From the NCBI GenBank assembly GCA_003116975.1, contig BGKB01000077.1, positions 62,001-126,000 of the forward strand: a stretch of DNA of 64,000 bases. The letters are read 5' to 3'. Below are positions 48,108 through 57,702 of the stretch, one piece after another. Below the pieces are notes generated by a model that saw only the letters and a list, made by a program, of their open reading frames with translations, was not told where the DNA came from and did not search any database. The first letter of the stretch is position 1. Each line of letters opens with the position of its first letter. A program made the position numbers and the translations under genes. This stretch comes from Aurantiochytrium sp. KH105. Taxonomy: Eukaryota > Sar > Bigyra > Thraustochytrida > Thraustochytriidae.

Positions 48108-48728
48108 TCAAGTTGCGTGCGCTGTGGCCAAGAGATTGGTACGCACGCCGGCGTCCTTGGCGGCAGCAGTAGCGGGAAGGCTAGGTTGAAGGTTGCTCTC
48201 GTCGTCTTTGGACTCTTCCTGCATCACGCCGGCTCGCAATTGCGCCGCGGCCTCGATGCTTTGCATTTCCTTGGGGTCGACGACGACGTATGTGGAGAAT
48301 CGTGTCTTGAAAACCTCGCCAGTCTCTGGATGTGTGACGACGCGAAGATCCTCAAAGGCAACATGAATGTTACGTTCCGACTCGCTCTGTACAACAGATT
48401 CGACGCGTTCTCGTTGGGAGAGCAAGGTACGAACATTGTTGCTGTCATCGTAGCTGTGCGTTGTCTCTGGGGCCTGGTATGACTTTGCACGCGATCTCTG
48501 CGAGTCTGCCTCGAGGCTGCTCCTGCGACTGGGAAAATGTACCGCGTCGACCGTGTTGAGGCGAGGTCTCATCTGCACGAACGACGACCCGTCTTCATCC
48601 GAGGAGTCGCCTTCGAGCGGAAGGTCGCCCCAGCCCATGCTTTCAGATTTCGTGTCGATGGGCAGGGGCGCAGGAACCAGGCTAGGCGACTGCGGCGTCT
48701 CTGCTAGCTTTCTTCCCGGCGAGTACAT
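48108..48728 (-). CDS. Uncharacterised polar protein, 206 aa
   Basis: Frame from an ATG at 48728 (MYSPGRKLAETPQSPSLVPA). The first 110 residues are polar, Ser-, Asp- and Arg-rich and probably disordered (GDSSDEDGSS, RPRLNTVDAVHFPSRRSSLEAD). The segment about 118-160 is ordered: ERNIHVAFEDLRVVTHPETGEVFKTRFSTY in two pieces, then VVVDPKEMQSIEAAAQLRAG. The C-terminus is polar. RRSS and SP/TP sites suggest phosphorylation. No family is recognised. It converges with the 82-aa gene, with 114 bp between the two stops. The ordered core with alternating hydrophobic residues supports a real gene. Confidence 0.6.
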   Translation of the reverse strand: MYSPGRKLAETPQSPSLVPAPLPIDTKSESMGWGDLPLEGDSSDEDGSSFVQMRPRLNTVDAVHFPSRRSSLEADSQRSRAKSYQAPETTHSYDDSNNVRTLLSQRERVESVVQSESERNIHVAFEDLRVVTHPETGEVFKTRFSTYVVVDPKEMQSIEAAAQLRAGVMQEESKDDESNLQPSLPATAAAKDAGVRTNLLATAHAT

Positions 48729-49623
48729 GGTCTCCGTTGAGCTGGGCTGAGCTGGGCTGAGCTGGGGTTTCGAGCTGCGCGCGCGAAGTCTCGGCGTGAT
48801 GCTCAGAAGGAAGGGCCTCAGGTCAAGTGGATAGAGTTTGTTTCATCGAATCATCGAGTCGAGGCCGTCATCTTGCTATATCGACATCTCGCGCGAGCGT
48901 GCCTCTATCCTTTTCCCATAGCTCAAAGCTTAGATCCCTTCTAAGCATAGGAGAAAATGGACTGCAAAATGTATTCATGATGCCAAAGAAATGGATCCGG
49001 CGCGCGCGCACACCCCCTTGCTGCGGCGCTCGTGAGAACATTGGCCAAAATATTTTTTCTACATTTGTCCGCAACCGCGAGAGCTTGAAGGTCTTGATGC
49101 GAGCAAGGGTGCTTGCACGAAAGGCGAAGGACTACGCTAGACTCTCAGGCTCAGGCCCCGGCTCGCTCGGGTTGGTCGCTGCATCTTTTTGTTGAAGAAT
49201 AAAACACGCATTCCTGGAAATACAGAGAACGGAGTGGAACGCTCCTATACATTGATTAGTAGTAAAGCGGCATGAACTAGTCGAGGGGGCCTAGATCCTT
49301 GCTAGGCTTTTGTCTTGTATTTGTTTTGACGTTTCTCTTGCAAGAAACAGAGGAGAGAGCTGTCAATGTGAAGAAAATCAGTAGCAGGCTTTATCGCGCC
49401 GATCAAAGGAATGACGACAGGAAAAAACCTGATGCACAGAGAATCAGATGCAGGCATCTCTTCCGACCTGAAATGCGAGCAAACGGGATCAATTGTTTCA
49501 CAAAATCATGTCGTAATCAAGGGTCCAGTCACTTTGGAACTAGCGTCAAACCAAGACAGGTAATGCATATTTCGAATCCGGTCTGCCCATACATGCTTAA
49601 GAAACGCTTGTACAAAGCGACTC
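48729..49623. other. Intergenic region between the 206-aa and MOT1 genes
   Basis: 895 bp between two minus-strand genes. It contains about three copies of a 10-bp unit gagctgggct (48739-48767) next to the ATG of the 206-aa gene, and AATAAA at about 49199 on the plus strand. A plus-strand frame of about 120 codons (48827-49195) ends just before that AATAAA but starts at GTG and matches nothing I know. I leave it uncalled. Confidence 0.45.
48739..48767. repeat. 10-bp tandem repeat gagctgggct, about 3 copies
   Basis: Tandem decamer beginning 11 bp upstream of the ATG (minus strand) of the 206-aa gene, so probably within its 5' leader. Confidence 0.85.
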
Positions 49624-51024
49624 TCAGATGCGCACGAGGCCATCCTCATTTTCCTCTCGAGAAAGAGACGGATCATCGCGGTTTGCACTTTCAGGATCAG
49701 TGCCGTTGTGACGCGATGCAAATCTTGCCTGCCAGCGATGTTGCGCCGCTACAAGGACATGATCGAATCCATGGTGAAAAAAAGATACAATGACCCCCGC
49801 GAGGAAACCCCAGCCCGTTTTGAGCGTGAGCGTTACGACGGCAGTGGCCAGCAAAATTGTCCGTTCATCCTGGACGCTGATCCGTGCGCTGTCCTCGACA
49901 CGAGTCGGTAGGTCCAATCCGGCCTGGCTAAGCGTGAGGCCGGCAAACATGAGAAGAACGCCAAGCAATGACGTGGGGAAGAAGGCCAGCAGGGTCTCAG
50001 CGCTGTGATCGAGTAAGATGGCGAGCAGCATCTTGATCAGTCCAAGAACGATGATGGCAGCCCCGGTTCGGGCACCAAAGCTGTGCTGCGCAGCAAGGCC
50101 GCCCGCGCCGTGGCACATGGGCATAGCACCAAACCATAGCCCACTGAGATTCATAAGTCCAACACTCGAGGCCACGGATCGCAAGGAAATGCGCTTTTCG
50201 GGGTCCCCAGGAAAGAGCTTGTTGTTGTTGAGGTCGCAAACTGACACGATGCTGTTCAGCGTGGTTAAAGGAAGCTGTGCAAGACCAGCCTTGAGAAAAC
50301 CATTCCATACGTCCGTCCACGTGAGGGCATTGACGGCAATAAGAGGCGGAAAGCCCGGGGCGAAGTCAATGTGGGTCGATGGAGAGTCAGAGCGCTGGGC
50401 CTGAATACCAGCAATGATCAAGCCTACAACGGTAATGATGAGCGCTGTAGGGGCACGATTGGACGCGTGCCAGGCGTGTGTTGCGAGAACACCAAGCGCG
50501 GCGGCCACGGCGAGCAAGACGCAGTCGACCTCGGATGCTGTGGTCAGCTTTGAGATCATCGTAAGCCCACTTTTAGTCATGGACAGTCCGAGGCCAAGCT
50601 GGAGGCCGCGTACCACAGGCCGAGGCACGAACCAGTTGACAAAGTCGATGAGCCCCGTAGCGCCCAGGATGCAGACGAGCACGCCTACAGAAATGCCGGC
50701 ACCGATGGTTTCTTCGGGTGTGAGTCCCGGATCAGCAGTGTTGCCAGAGGCAACTACCACCGCAGCAATGGTCTTCATGGGCTGCACAGGCATTGGCGAG
50801 TTCCACAGCAAGCCTGTGATCGCATTGTAGAAACCAGCCCAAAAGAGCGCTGGAGCGAACGAGATTGCCTGAAAGGCCGCCATGCTCAGAAGGAGAGGCA
50901 AGAAGGTGCCCAGATCACCTAGAGAGCCCGAGACCTCTTGAAGATTGACATCGCGCAAGCGCTGCTGCAGAACTGACGTGGATCGGGTCCAAGCTCTGCG
51001 CGCCAGGTCCTTCGGGTTCGTCAT
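49624..51024 (-). CDS. Molybdate transporter, MOT1 family
   Basis: 466-aa polytopic membrane protein that takes up molybdate for the molybdenum cofactor, belonging to the MOT1 branch of the sulfate-transporter-like superfamily. Visible signatures: SGSLGDLGTFLPLLLSM (residues 32-48), NSPMPVQPMKTIAAV (75-89), GLAQLPLTTLNSIVSVC (middle), and GAMPMCHGAGGLAAQHSFGARTGA in two adjoining pieces. All are hallmarks of MOT1 from algae and plants. About 10 hydrophobic segments are present. There is no STAS domain, which separates it from SulP sulfate transporters. Length is typical (about 450 aa). The ATG at 51024 is the natural start; the upstream sequence is GC-rich and repeat-laden. Whether it sits in the plasma membrane, vacuole or mitochondrion cannot be told from sequence. 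Confidence 0.93.
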   Translation of the reverse strand: MTNPKDLARRAWTRSTSVLQQRLRDVNLQEVSGSLGDLGTFLPLLLSMAAFQAISFAPALFWAGFYNAITGLLWNSPMPVQPMKTIAAVVVASGNTADPGLTPEETIGAGISVGVLVCILGATGLIDFVNWFVPRPVVRGLQLGLGLSMTKSGLTMISKLTTASEVDCVLLAVAAALGVLATHAWHASNRAPTALIITVVGLIIAGIQAQRSDSPSTHIDFAPGFPPLIAVNALTWTDVWNGFLKAGLAQLPLTTLNSIVSVCDLNNNKLFPGDPEKRISLRSVASSVGLMNLSGLWFGAMPMCHGAGGLAAQHSFGARTGAAIIVLGLIKMLLAILLDHSAETLLAFFPTSLLGVLLMFAGLTLSQAGLDLPTRVEDSARISVQDERTILLATAVVTLTLKTGWGFLAGVIVSFFHHGFDHVLVAAQHRWQARFASRHNGTDPESANRDDPSLSREENEDGLVRI

Positions 51025-51854
51025 GTTCCCCCGTGCGTCGACGCCTCCTTCTCAGCTCTGGTGCCGCTCCGGCCTCGCAGCGCGCAGGGCGCGCCCCTCG
51101 ACCAGCCCTCCGCGCGCACGACCGATAGACACGCCGGCGGCGTCCGCGGCCGACACCTCGCAACGCTGCACGACGCTGCGCTGTTTGTTCTGCGCTGCCG
51201 GAGCGCTGCTTGCTTTTGTGGTAAGCGTATGGTGCTCCCCAAGCTGTGCTCTGTACTCGGCTCTTTGCAGGGCGAGCAGCAGCAGTACAGCCAACACAAA
51301 GCAGGCCCACGTGCCCCCGCGCCGCGCTGAAAGGCCCGCGGCGCGGTACGAGGCGGCCCCGTTCCCCTCTTTCGCGTCGCGGCAGCGTCTGCGCGCCGCG
51401 TCGCGCTCGTGGTCGTCGTCGCCCCGCCCTGCTATACTGCGTGGCCGTGGTGGACGCGCTCGCGGTTGCGGCGAGCACTGCAAGCAGGAGTCGCGCAGGA
51501 CCATGCGGCATCGCTGCTCGACTTGTTTCCGTCTCTCGGTCTCGCGTCTCTTTCTTGCGTTGCGCGCGTCTTCTCTGGCTGCTCGTACGAAGACTGACCC
51601 GGCCGAGCGGTCTGCGCGCAGGTCTCCGCGCGACGCGCCCGGTCCTGGCGTAGGTTTTCCGCGCGAGCAGCGCAGCGCCGGCCCGAGGTTTGGCTCGGCG
51701 CGAGGAGGAGACTGCAGGAGGAGATGAGATGAGTTGCGATGAGTTGAGATGAAATGAATTGAGATTCGACGAGATGATCTGACACGAGGCAGATAGATCT
51801 CCAAAAGAGGCCGCGCGCGCCCGGCAGCGGAGCGCGCGAGCGCGCGGGCGGTGC
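51025..51854. promoter_or_regulatory. Divergent promoter region between MOT1 and the phosphatase
   Basis: 830 bp between the MOT1 start (-) and the phosphatase start (+). Very GC-rich, then an abrupt AT-richer block of imperfect gatga/gttga/gatgaaat units (51719-51780). Very long open frames on the minus strand run through this region and across the phosphatase exon; I reject them as GC-driven. Confidence 0.55.
51719..51780. repeat. Imperfect GATGA-type pentamer/hexamer array
   Basis: About 60 bp made of gagatga, gatgagttg and gatgaaat variants, sharply different from the GC-rich flanks, 75-135 bp upstream of the phosphatase ATG. Confidence 0.75.
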
Positions 51855-53052
51855 ATGTCGGCGGCGGAGGCGGCGTGCGTGGCCGCGAGCGCCGCGCTGG
51901 TCCTGGCGGTGGCGGCGGCAGCGGCGGCGGCGGCGGCGGCCTCCGCGCGGACGAGGCGCCTGCGCGAGGCCTTGCGCGCGGCGGACGCGGCGGACTCGCG
52001 CGGCGACTCGCGCGGCGACGCAAAGCCCGCCGCCGGGACGCGGGGCCGCGGCGGCAACGGCGGCGACGGCGGCTTCCTCGCTGGCGAGGCGCACTTCGCT
52101 GTCAAAGCGCTCAAGCGCGTGCGACGTTCGTGGGAAACGTGCCGCGCGAGGAGACTCTCCGGGGGCGACAAGCTCGGAACGCATGCCGCCGGCCTTGCCG
52201 GAGGCCCCACGGATGACAGCAACAGGTGGGCCATGGCGCTTGCTGCCTCGAGCAGCCTCGCAAGCGCAGTTCGCGAAGATCTCTTGGGCGAATTGGCAGC
52301 CGTCGTGACTGCATTTCTGGTAAGTACGATCACTCACTGTCAATCAATGATTTTTTTCGCGAGCGTGCTGCCCGAATCTTTGCATTTCTCGAACGTACGT
52401 GAATTATTTACGCTGACGCTCATCAAAAATCATGCGCGACACGTGACCGGTATCGCCGTGACAGTCACCGCATCCGGCGGACACGTGGAAGCACCTAGGA
52501 CCAGTTTCGCGGGGCACACGTATCAAACTTGTGCTGGACCTCGACGAAACGCTCGTGCACACCTTTGTCGGCGCGACCCCGCTCCTTATGCGTCTTGGCG
52601 GCGTGGAGTGTGCGCCCGTTACTGTCATTCTTTCGAATCAGTTCGTGCACATTAACGTCGCATTACGACCACATTTGCGCGACTTCCTTCGGCTCGCTTC
52701 ACAGTGGTTCGATCTCGCCGTTTTTACAGCAGGAGACCGTAGCTACGCGGATCCAATCATTGACTTTTTGGACGACGGCAACGGCATTCTCAAGGAGCGT
52801 TACTACCGTCAGCACTGTCAGACCGTCGGAGGCTACCATTTAAAGGATTTGCGCGTTGTGAGCAGCGACTTGAGCCGTATTGCCATTATCGATGACAACG
52901 AGGCTGGCGCGCTGCTCAATCCCAACAACTGCATTGGAATCAGGAGCTGGCAATTCAATCCATTGGACCGGGCGCTGCTCGACTTGCTTCCAGGTCTCGC
53001 CGTGCTGAGCCGTGCGCCAACCACGGTTGCGGCAGTGCTCTCGTGTGAATAG
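51855..53052 (+). CDS. Membrane-anchored FCP1/SCP-type HAD phosphatase, two exons
   Basis: Exons 51855-52319 and 52465-53052 give about 350 aa. The C-terminal FCP1-like (NIF) domain begins IKLVLDLDETLVHTF, with the catalytic DxDxT (DLDET) near residue 180. Later motifs are FTAGDRSYADPIIDFL, GGYHLKDLRVVSSDLSRIAI and IDDNEAGALLNPNNCIGIRSW, all typical of small CTD phosphatases. Exon 1 encodes an N-terminal hydrophobic Ala-rich segment (about 6-30) that looks like a signal anchor, then a polar linker and a second weaker hydrophobic stretch. A Dullard/CTDNEP1-like ER or nuclear-envelope enzyme or a TIM50-like protein are both possible; I favour Dullard-like weakly. The frame of the phosphatase domain has no ATG upstream before a stop, which forces the spliced model. 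Confidence 0.85.
52320..52464 (+). other. Intron, 145 bp, in the phosphatase gene
   Basis: Donor gtaagt at 52320, acceptor gacag ending at 52464; both exons are in phase 0. A gctgac element at about 52411-52416 fits a CTRAC branch point. In-frame acceptors at 52491 and 52497 would also work and would shorten the linker slightly, so the acceptor is less certain than the donor. Confidence 0.75.
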
Positions 53053-53210
53053 ACCTGAAATTCTGATTGCTACAACTCGATCACTACACCCTACTCATCT
53101 GTGTTTATAAAATTAAGAGAAAGGTTCATGACGACAACTTTGTTTTCAAAGGAACGCGAACGCGAGAGTATAATTTAGTCCAGTCTTCACTCATTTTCGA
53201 CTTTGACCAA

Positions 53211-53252
53211 CTGACTGACTGACTGACTGACTGACTGACTGACTGACTGACT
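53211..53252. repeat. (CTGA)10 tetranucleotide tract
   Basis: Ten perfect ctga units then ct, in the 3' region downstream of the phosphatase gene. Confidence 0.95.
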
Positions 53253-53463
53253 TGACTAAATGACAGAGAGCGAGGAATCAGTGGTTTCGATTGTGTGCTC
53301 GAGCTTTTGCAAAGGAGCTTGCTTCCAAAAAATCAAGACGAAACGAGAGAGAAGCAACTACATCTGTCAAACCGAGCGCAAGAGGCCGGTCACAGTGTTT
53401 TCGAAATAGTGTTTTCGAAAAAGCCTAGAAGCTATCTGACTATTTTCTCTACGTTCAAGCCTC

Positions 53464-53497
53464 GCAGGGCAGGGCAGGGCAGGGCAGGGCAGGGCAG
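53464..53497. repeat. (GCAGG)6 pentanucleotide tract
   Basis: Six gcagg units in tandem in the same convergent 3' region. Confidence 0.9.
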
Positions 53498-53635
53498 ACC
53501 TATTCGCAAGTGCACTCTTCTGTGACTGACCATAAAAAGATACTCTTTTCACATGTAAAAAAAAGGGGTGTGTGTGTGTGGCTAGCTACTTACAACGCTT
53601 GTGTGCGACTCGATGCGCGCAACGAATTCAAGGTT

Positions 53636-54834
53636 TCATCGCTCGGAGGCGACCTCGGTTGCGCTCTTGTCCGAGTCGCCGTCGACCTCAACATCGTCAA
53701 CCTCGTCTTCCTTTGTCAGTGCGGCACTTTCTTCCGTTGCCGTGGTTGTTGCGGGAAGCGACTCTTGAAGAATATTTGCAGGGTTGTCGCAAAGCATGGC
53801 AACGAGCGTGGCCTGTTCCAGATAATCATAGGCGGTCAAGGGATCAACTGGATACTTGTCGTTGGAACGTCTTCCCGTCAGACCGCCGAGCGGGGCCGGG
53901 TAATCGGAGCCAAAGACGACTGAATCAGAAGACATGGTCTTGAAGAGGAACTCGGTTGCATCCCGGCTATGCACAATGGAGTCCACGGCGAAGCGGCCGG
54001 GCTCCAACATGCATGCCATTCGCGCAGCAGCGTCGAGAAGAACATCGCTGCTCGAGCATGAGAGCTCTTGCTCAATTTGGCCACGCACGTACGGAAAAGT
54101 TCCGCCTCCATTCGCGAAACAGACCTTGAGCTTGGGGAAATTCTCCAAAAGACCACCCGTCAAAAAGCACGTTACCGAGTGGCAAAGCTCGGCAGGCATT
54201 GCCACGATACGCGGCACGAGCAAGTCGTCGGATGCGCGCTTGGTGTCGAGATTGTTGGGGTGAATAAAGACAACGGCGCCGAGGTCCTCGGCGGCTTCCC
54301 AGAACGGAATAAGCTCCTGCGCATCGAGGTTCCACTCGTTGACGTAGGTGCCGACAATTGCGCCGGCAAAGCCAAGCTCTTTCACGCAGCGCGTGAGTTC
54401 TGTGATTGCCAGATCAGGCGCCTGCAGAGGAACTGTGCACAGGCCCACGAAGCGATTGGGGTGTTTGCCGATTTGCTCGGCCATGTCGTTATTGAGGATG
54501 CGAGCAAGATCTGCCGTATCCTCTGGCTTGGCCCAGTACGAGAACATTTCCGGGATTGTGCTCAGGACCTGGACGTCGATGCCTGCAGCGTCCATATCAA
54601 CAAGGCGCGCGTCGACGTCCCAGCAGTTGGGGCCGAGCTCCAGATAGGGTTCCGAATCTTTTAGCAGACGGGCGTTGCCGGCCGTCTCCACCTCTGCCGG
54701 ATCGTGGTCAATATTGAAGAAGCCGCCATACCCGTAGCGCCGGGAAGGGTCGGGCCACGTTCTGGGCACGATGTGCGTGTGAAAGTCGATGCGCGTCTTG
54801 CCGCTCTCCTTGACCCCCTTGGACGCGTCCGCCG

Positions 54835-54885
<51 letters not shown>

Positions 54886-54925
54886 GCTGGCCCGCAGGGC
54901 TGGCTTGCGCGCCGGCGTCCGTCAT
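53636..54925 (-). CDS. ACMSD-family amidohydrolase with altered active site
   Basis: 429 aa. After a polyserine run (residues 15-30) the amidohydrolase domain begins with IDFHTHIVP and runs to about 395. Strong resemblance, from memory, to 2-amino-3-carboxymuconate-6-semialdehyde decarboxylase (kynurenine pathway): WPDPSRRYGYGGF, NCWDVDARLVDMDAAGIDVQ, FSYWAKPEDT, VNEWNLDAQELIPF, GSDYPAPLGG. Metal ligands are kept: His49 and His51, the His in VVFIHPNN, and the Asp in FGSDYP. Three residues I expect in true ACMSD are changed: the catalytic His of HGGG is Asn272 (CFANGGGTFPY), and two substrate-binding arginines appear as Leu (EPYLEL) and Gln (VRGQIEQ). A different decarboxylase or hydrolase activity is likely. 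The start at 54925 is the first ATG; the upstream GC-rich frame opens only at TTG. The C-terminal tail is acidic. Confidence 0.9.
54836..54883. repeat. (CTG/CAG)16 tract inside a coding region
   Basis: On the gene's strand it is 16 consecutive AGC serine codons (residues 15-30 of the ACMSD-like protein). The same trinucleotide occurs noncoding at 7068-7110. Confidence 0.95.
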
Positions 54926-56667
54926 GGCGTCCTCTCTTCTTTCCCTCTTCTGCGGAGCAGCGGCGCGAGAGACGCGCTCCGTGCGGCGGCAGCGGCCGCG
55001 GGCTGGCTGCGCTCTCCCGCGCTGGCTCGCGCCCCCTATTTGCCGCGCGCTCGCCGGGCCTCCTGCGCGCGCCTTCTCCTCCTTCTGCGTCTGGCGCCGG
55101 CGTGCCGCTCGCTCTCCGCGGGCCCGAGCGAAGGCAGGAAGGCTCTCGCCGCTTCGCAAGCAAGCGAGCTCCGGCCCGAGCTGCGCTGGTTGTTTTGTCG
55201 GCCGCGGCGCCTTTCCTCCCCGCGATCGCGCTCTGCTCTGCCGCTCTGCCGCGCTCTTCGCGTCTGCGCCGCGCGGAGCAGGGCGGCCTCGCGCTGCGTG
55301 GCTGCCTTGCAAGCTGCAGCGCGTTTCTTTTCGACGCTGCGCCGTGCGTGGCTTCGCCCTGCTTGCTTTGAGTCGGGTCGAGTCGCTCTGCAGCTGCTCT
55401 GCGCTGCTGCTGCTCTGCTCTGCAGCAAAGCTGACTCGGTCTGCGTCGGAGAAAGGAGCGGCCAAGCGTGTGCATTCCGCACTTGCGCCCGCAGAAGCGC
55501 CACTTGCGCCGCCGCGACGCGCACTTCGGGCCGCTCTTTACGCCACTGCCGGCGCCGCCACTGGGCGTGCGTAACCACCGCCGCCAGACACACACACACA
55601 CGCGGGCGGGCGGTCAGAGAGAGGGAGGGAGGGAGGCAAGCAAGCAAGCTATACACGGAGTATCCATTCATTCGAGTTCTCACCAGACTCGGCCGTTTAT
55701 TCGTTCATTCATTCGCTCGCGGTTTGTCAAGCACTCGAGCATTCGGCTCTTGATCCTCTCGCGTCGCTCGGTCGCTCGGTCGGTCGATGTGCAGCGGGTG
55801 GACGCGGCAGCCGGCGCTGCACAAGTTGCGCGGTCCGCGATCCCGATTGCGGGGAGGCGAGCGGCGCCGGCCAGGCACGGCGAGGTGAGGCTCGGGATGG
55901 CTGGTCGCAGGCGCAGCGCGGGCTTTTCTTTACTCGCGGGAAGACGTAGGATGTCGGGTCGGGAGTGTGATGATAATGGTATCCTCGAGGTGGGGGCGAA
56001 ATGGATTCGCCACGATGCTGCTCGTCGCTGTCGCAGGCATGGACGCCACGATGCGGAAGTGCTCGAGGGTCATGGCGGATGGGCAACGCGACCGCCTCAG
56101 TGCGACCTTGCAGTCTGGCACCGACACAGCTTCGGCGAAGGTTATACTCTAGTTTCATGAACGACGAGAAGTTGCCTGCCTTGACCTAGGCCTAGCTGCT
56201 GATATTGATGTTATGATCTGGTTGATAATGATGATGATGAATTTGCTGTTGTTGATGATGATCATGCTGAGGTTGATGCTCACCATGATGCCGGCCAGGC
56301 TGGTCGCCTTCGTCGTTCGGTCGGTCCCTCTCTGATAACACTACATTGATTGAAAATGAAAGTGGCCCATGCTCCCTGGACGCGCCACGACGCGACGCGA
56401 CCGACCGCTGATAGGCCGGCCCGGCATTGATCGACGAGAGACAGAGATATCAGAAGATTGTCGAGCCCGGCGCACGCCGGCGCAGCAGAGAAAGACGCTT
56501 GGGAGCAGGAGAGACAGACATCAGGACGAGATACTGTCGATCGTCCTCGTCGCCAAGTCGCGCTCACGAAGAACCTCGAGAGGTAGACACAGCTGGAGTC
56601 AACGAGATCGACGAGGACGACGGAGCGAGCGTCTTCGCCTACGAGGCCCAGCAAAACTATAGCAACA
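54926..56667. promoter_or_regulatory. Long divergent intergenic region
   Basis: 1.74 kb between the ACMSD-like start (-) and MED11 start (+). It is GC-rich to about 55550, then has cacacac, gggagggagg and caagcaagc tracts (55590-55650), tcggtcgctcgg units (55768-55792), a CTAGGCCTAG palindrome (56186-56195) and a gatgatg-rich segment (56223-56290). Small open frames near 55970-56150 look partly protein-like on both strands, which usually means neither is real. I call no gene but cannot exclude a small one. Confidence 0.45.
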
Positions 56668-56703
56668 ATGTCGGCGCCCACGGACAGGACCAGCGCGGGC
56701 ACA

Positions 56704-56737
<34 letters not shown>

Positions 56738-57297
56738 TAGGCGCTGCGCCGACAGGCGCGAGCATGAGCGTCGCTACAGGGACTTCTTCGTCGTCTTCTC
56801 CCGTGAGAAACGGCGCGAGCTCGCCAACGAAAACGCCAACTCTCACCCGGTCGGGGTCCAGCATGTCCTCGGCGCGGAGTAATGGCCTGAAACCGAATGG
56901 GCCTGGAGCAAAGTCCTCTGCCAAAGAGGTCGCCGCAACTCTGGCTAATCTCGAGGCTGCCGAGGCGCTCCTTCACGCAGTGTTGGAGCACACCGAGTCT
57001 GCTGTCGAACATATTGAGAGCAGGTCGCTTGGCCAACGCGTCAACTTGCCACAACTATCCAAGACAGGCGACAATCTCATTTCTACCCTCGACGAAGTAC
57101 ACGATCGACTTTCCCGCGAAATCCCGAACCTCGTCAAGTACGTTCCTTTCGAACGAAGCTCGTACGGAAAGAAAAAGGACGCCGCGATTGCTCAGGGCAA
57201 GCTCGACTTTGCGCGGAATCATCTCGCCCGCACTCTCGAACTGATCGATGAGCCTTCTCCAACAGAAGGCGCAGTCACAGCGCCAAATCAGACATGA
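56668..57297 (+). CDS. MED11: Mediator complex subunit 11
   Basis: 209 aa. Mediator bridges transcription factors and RNA polymerase II; MED11 is a head-module subunit that pairs with MED22. The C-terminal domain (about 85-195) is helical and aligns, from memory, with animal MED11: ANLEAAEALLHAVLEHTESA, then LISTLDEVHDRLSREI, then FERSSYGKKKDAAIAQGKLD, matching the family's GSSYxxRKDxxxALxRxDYAR pattern. The N-terminal 85 residues are unusual: a Gly/Ala repeat (about 11-24) encoded by a GCGGGC array, then a Ser/Thr-rich disordered stretch. Animal MED11 is about 117 aa, so the N-terminal extension is extra. The ATG at 56668 has an A-rich leader (actatagcaacaATG). Confidence 0.85.
56704..56736. 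repeat. (GCGGGC) hexanucleotide array in MED11
   Basis: Five to six gcgggc units coding for alternating Ala and Gly near the N-terminus of MED11. Confidence 0.85.
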
Positions 57298-57702
57298 TCC
57301 TCATACTGTTCGCGGAGTCGAGATCTTGAAAAGGAAAGGCCGTTTGCTCGCAGCCGATGTTGGATTGTCAGATTAGAATAAGGCCTTGGGCCAGCAGCCA
57401 AAAGAATGAGACTCTCCTCACTCCCTGTCTGACTATGAGATTGGGCCTCTTTCCTTTTCCTCACCAACTTCTATCAAGCTCGAGGACGCAGAGGACTGAT
57501 CTCTGTAACGGACCTATCCGCCTTTTTCTTTTTTCCGCACGAACTTTGTTGTTCGCGGACAAAAAAAATGGAGCGCAGACACACACGCATAAAGCGCATG
57601 CATTGCAACACTGCGCAGCGCAGTGCGAGGCAAGTTATTGTAGTGCAGTGCAGCGCATCAACGCGAGTGATCGCACGATCATAAACCGCGGACTAGGCAG
57701 CC
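57298..57702. promoter_or_regulatory. Intergenic region upstream of the 150-aa gene
   Basis: 405 bp. It contains a pyrimidine-rich stretch (57439-57475), tttttcttttttcc (57521-57535), and gcgcagtgc/gtgcagtgcagc units (57612-57656) that resemble the gcactgcac units upstream of cytochrome c (12067-12093). No gene is seen. Confidence 0.5.

Larger units (their letters stand above)
53053..53635. other. 3' region between convergent genes, with two tandem repeats
   Basis: 583 bp between the stops of the phosphatase (+) and the ACMSD-like gene (-). It holds a (CTGA) tract (53211-53252), a (GCAGG)6 tract (53464-53497) and AT-rich 3' untranslated sequence near 53100-53180. No gene is visible. Confidence 0.6.

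Noticed and set aside
48827-49195. Plus-strand frame of about 120 codons ending just before AATAAA
   Set aside because: Starts at GTG and has no recognisable domain; the nearby AATAAA alone is weak evidence.
50915-52343. Very long minus-strand open frames (over 300 and 470 codons) antisense to the phosphatase first exon
   Set aside because: Composition is Arg/Ala/Pro/Ser, driven by GC-rich sequence; there is no domain, the frames overlap the MOT1 start, and the plus-strand exon has a phase-correct splice to a real phosphatase domain.
54926-55465. 180-codon N-terminal extension of the ACMSD-like protein beginning at TTG
   Set aside because: Arg/Ala/Ser/Gln composition with no structure, non-ATG start, and the conserved domain follows soon after the ATG at 54925.
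55468-56160. Plus-strand frame of about 230 codons and small frames near 55970-56150
   Set aside because: Repeat-derived His/Thr/Arg/Ser composition in the first half, no family, and comparable open frames on the other strand. A small gene cannot be fully excluded.
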